Shown here: positions 62,552 to 64,000 of the stretch, one piece after another
Layout: the number at the start of each line of letters is the position of its first letter
How positions within the stretch are numbered: position 1 is the first letter of the stretch
NCBI GenBank assembly: GCA_963513935.1
Contig: OY740769.1
Coordinates: 71,193,712-71,257,711 of the forward strand
Reading direction: 5' to 3'
Source of the DNA: Aphrophora alni
Taxonomy: Eukaryota; Arthropoda; Insecta; Hemiptera; Aphrophoridae
Length of the DNA: 64,000 nucleotides
Position numbers and translations under genes: made by a program
Notes under the pieces: model-generated
Told to the model about the DNA's origin: nothing
The model's database searches: none
What the model saw: only the letters and a program-made list of their open reading frames with translations

Positions 62552-62770
62552 ATGGTGGTTTTGTCAAGGGACGTGAAATGTTTATCAGAAGAAAATAAAC
62601 TGCTTAAACAACAAATAACTGATCTTAAAAAATAAAGGTCATGATAATTTTCAGGTTAGCCTAAATGACTTAGAGATGTAGATCAAAGAAAAATAATCTT
62701 ATTTTCGAGCATTTAAAGTGGGACAGTGGAGCAGACTTAAAGAAACGGTTTGACAACTTTGCATAACCAT
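62552..62770 (+). pseudogene. Possible LINE ORF1 relic (coiled coil and RRM-start region)
   Basis: A frame from 62552 reads MVVLSRDVKCLSEENKLLKQ, then QITDLKK-stop. In shifted frames downstream it reads LNDLE, then CRSKKNNLIFEHLKWD. The order coiled coil, then L-x-x-L-E-x-x-S-R-x-N-N-x-[IV]-[IF] fits LINE ORF1 proteins. It is short and frameshifted. Confidence 0.4.
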
Positions 62771-63889
62771 GCTTGGTTGTAATGATACCTAGCTAAATTT
62801 AATGAGCTAGTAGTTTAGGTCAACAGAGCACACCCTATATGTAAGGACAGAAGCATTTGAAACCTCAATCGGTAGGCCTGAACGTTACACATCACTCACA
62901 TTTGTTCGCCCAAGTTTGTACCGATCTATCCACTTATAATAGTTTGCCCAGTTTATACAACTTTTCCCATATTGTCTTTTCTTGAATAAATTTCAGATTT
63001 TTTTTTCCTTCAGAAAACAAAAATCTAATAACAGTTAGTTGCTCTTCTAAAGTGCAATCTTCAAGAGAACTTGCCATTTTCAAAACATTCCAAAAATAAA
63101 CAAACATTCAACAATGACAAACAGCTGTATTAGAATGTTGGTAGTAATGAAATTTCCCAGATGATTTTTTTTTTAACCTGGAAAGGTTTGTCTCTTTTCT
63201 TATTGAACGCCCCTCGTGCAATGACATAAATTACTCGCTGCCCACCTTGCCAATTTTTCCTCATCAGCTCCATCTTCGTGACGTGAATCAGCAGGAGAGT
63301 GAGGTTCTGCAAATGGATGAGAGTAACCAATAATACCTTCTTTATCTCTTATCTTGCACAAATCTTGGCAAAACTTTGTCTAACTGCTCTCTGTCTTGGT
63401 CACCAACATGTCAGCCTTGAAACTATCATGCAGTAACAAAATAATTATCAATTGTACAACAGTCCTACACACTGGTTGCCGTAACTGAGCAAAGGTCATG
63501 TTTTAATTTCCTTGCAATTTTAAAAATCAACTACCCTCTCTGTCTAAAAATCATTACACTATAACCCCCTGGTTAGGGTCATTCTGTATTGTAACATTAA
63601 TCTTACAAATATTACAACAAACTATTTATAACTGTACTAGACTTAGTTACAAACTATAGTACTTATAATTTGAACAAGCAAAAAACAACATATTTTTTTG
63701 ACCCTTTTATAAAACCCTAGAAGTGGAGATAACTTTTTTAAAACTCTAAGTATAATCTATATAGGTTAATCTATATAGGTTAAAGTTGTTATGTTAAATA
63801 TGTTTTTACAATTCACAATTTATTCGTAGTATTTTCATAATTTTTTTGTTGAACAATTGTCAAATGTTCAAGTTAATCGTTACACTTAC

Positions 63890-64000
63890 AGTCTAACGCA
63901 GTGTCAACAAGGTCATTTACATCTGTCTGTAGTCTCAACAAATGTGCAATGCCATTAGTAACTGTTTCTTGTAAAATGTTAATGCCACGTTCTTCAAAAT
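63890..64000 (-). CDS. Possible internal exon of an unidentified minus-strand gene or element (5' side off window)
   Basis: From the right edge down to 63890, one frame stays open for 36 codons and reads ETVTNGIAHLLRLQTDVNDL, then VDTALD. It ends at a strong donor, T|GTAAGT (63889 and below). Composition and codon use look protein-like, but I do not recognise the family. It would be antisense within BRWD3 intron 12. It may be a host exon or part of a domesticated or mobile gene. Confidence 0.35.

Overview
This is a eukaryotic, AT-rich, intron-dominated window that looks like insect nuclear DNA. The host proteins are animal-type, the introns reach about 12.8 kb, and the interspersed repeats (an R1-like LINE, jockey/CR1-like LINE pieces, Tigger, Merlin and piggyBac-type elements) are those common in arthropods. 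I favour a hemipteran-like insect, but the sequence alone does not fix the species. Nothing prokaryotic is present: no operons and no CRISPR array.

Two conserved host genes can be assembled exon by exon, and they are arranged head to head. On the minus strand, four exons (23465-23625, 16619-16780, 11557-11705, 2963-3147) encode the first 219 residues of dehydrodolichyl diphosphate synthase (DHDDS); the last exon(s) lie beyond the left edge. On the plus strand, twelve exons from 24332 to 61873 encode the first 559 residues of the BRWD3/PHIP bromodomain-WD-repeat protein: the N-terminal helical domain and eight WD repeats. The bromodomains lie beyond the right edge. All junctions keep phase and have GT-AG borders. 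Only 706 bp separate the two start codons, so the genes probably share a bidirectional promoter. A possible exon of a third, unidentified gene or element sits at the right edge on the minus strand.

Almost everything else is intron filled with decayed mobile DNA. From left to right: a hAT-like end with an AGCTCGAGCTTG-type array (1.98-2.18 kb); a piggyBac-type end with a palindrome (3.8 kb); a broken R1-like LINE (5.5-10.15 kb); a second LINE (12.1-14.1 kb); a Merlin/ISXO2 transposase scrap (18.4 kb); an IS630/Tc1-like DDE scrap (20.5 kb); two foldback elements, the second carrying a 5S rRNA-like segment (21.3-23.3 kb); a degenerate TTCTTCTCTGACCGAA array (27.7-28.7 kb); LINE RNase H, endonuclease and RT pieces (29.8, 40.8, 54.6, 58.6 and 61 kb); noncoding piggyBac-like elements with TTAA borders (35.7-37.9, 39.0-40.4 and probably 56.4-58.0 kb); a 208-bp CT microsatellite (41.7 kb); a complete but dead Tigger element (43.9-45.8 kb); a 15-copy, 50-bp satellite with a three-unit higher-order pattern (49.9-50.7 kb); and a GC-rich minisatellite (54.4 kb).

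The most interesting points are the shared DHDDS/BRWD3 promoter, the 5S-like foldback element, the higher-order 50-bp satellite, and a terminal palindrome kept as a palindrome, with a different sequence, in two copies of a repeat family. I found no clear evidence of a wholly new protein system.
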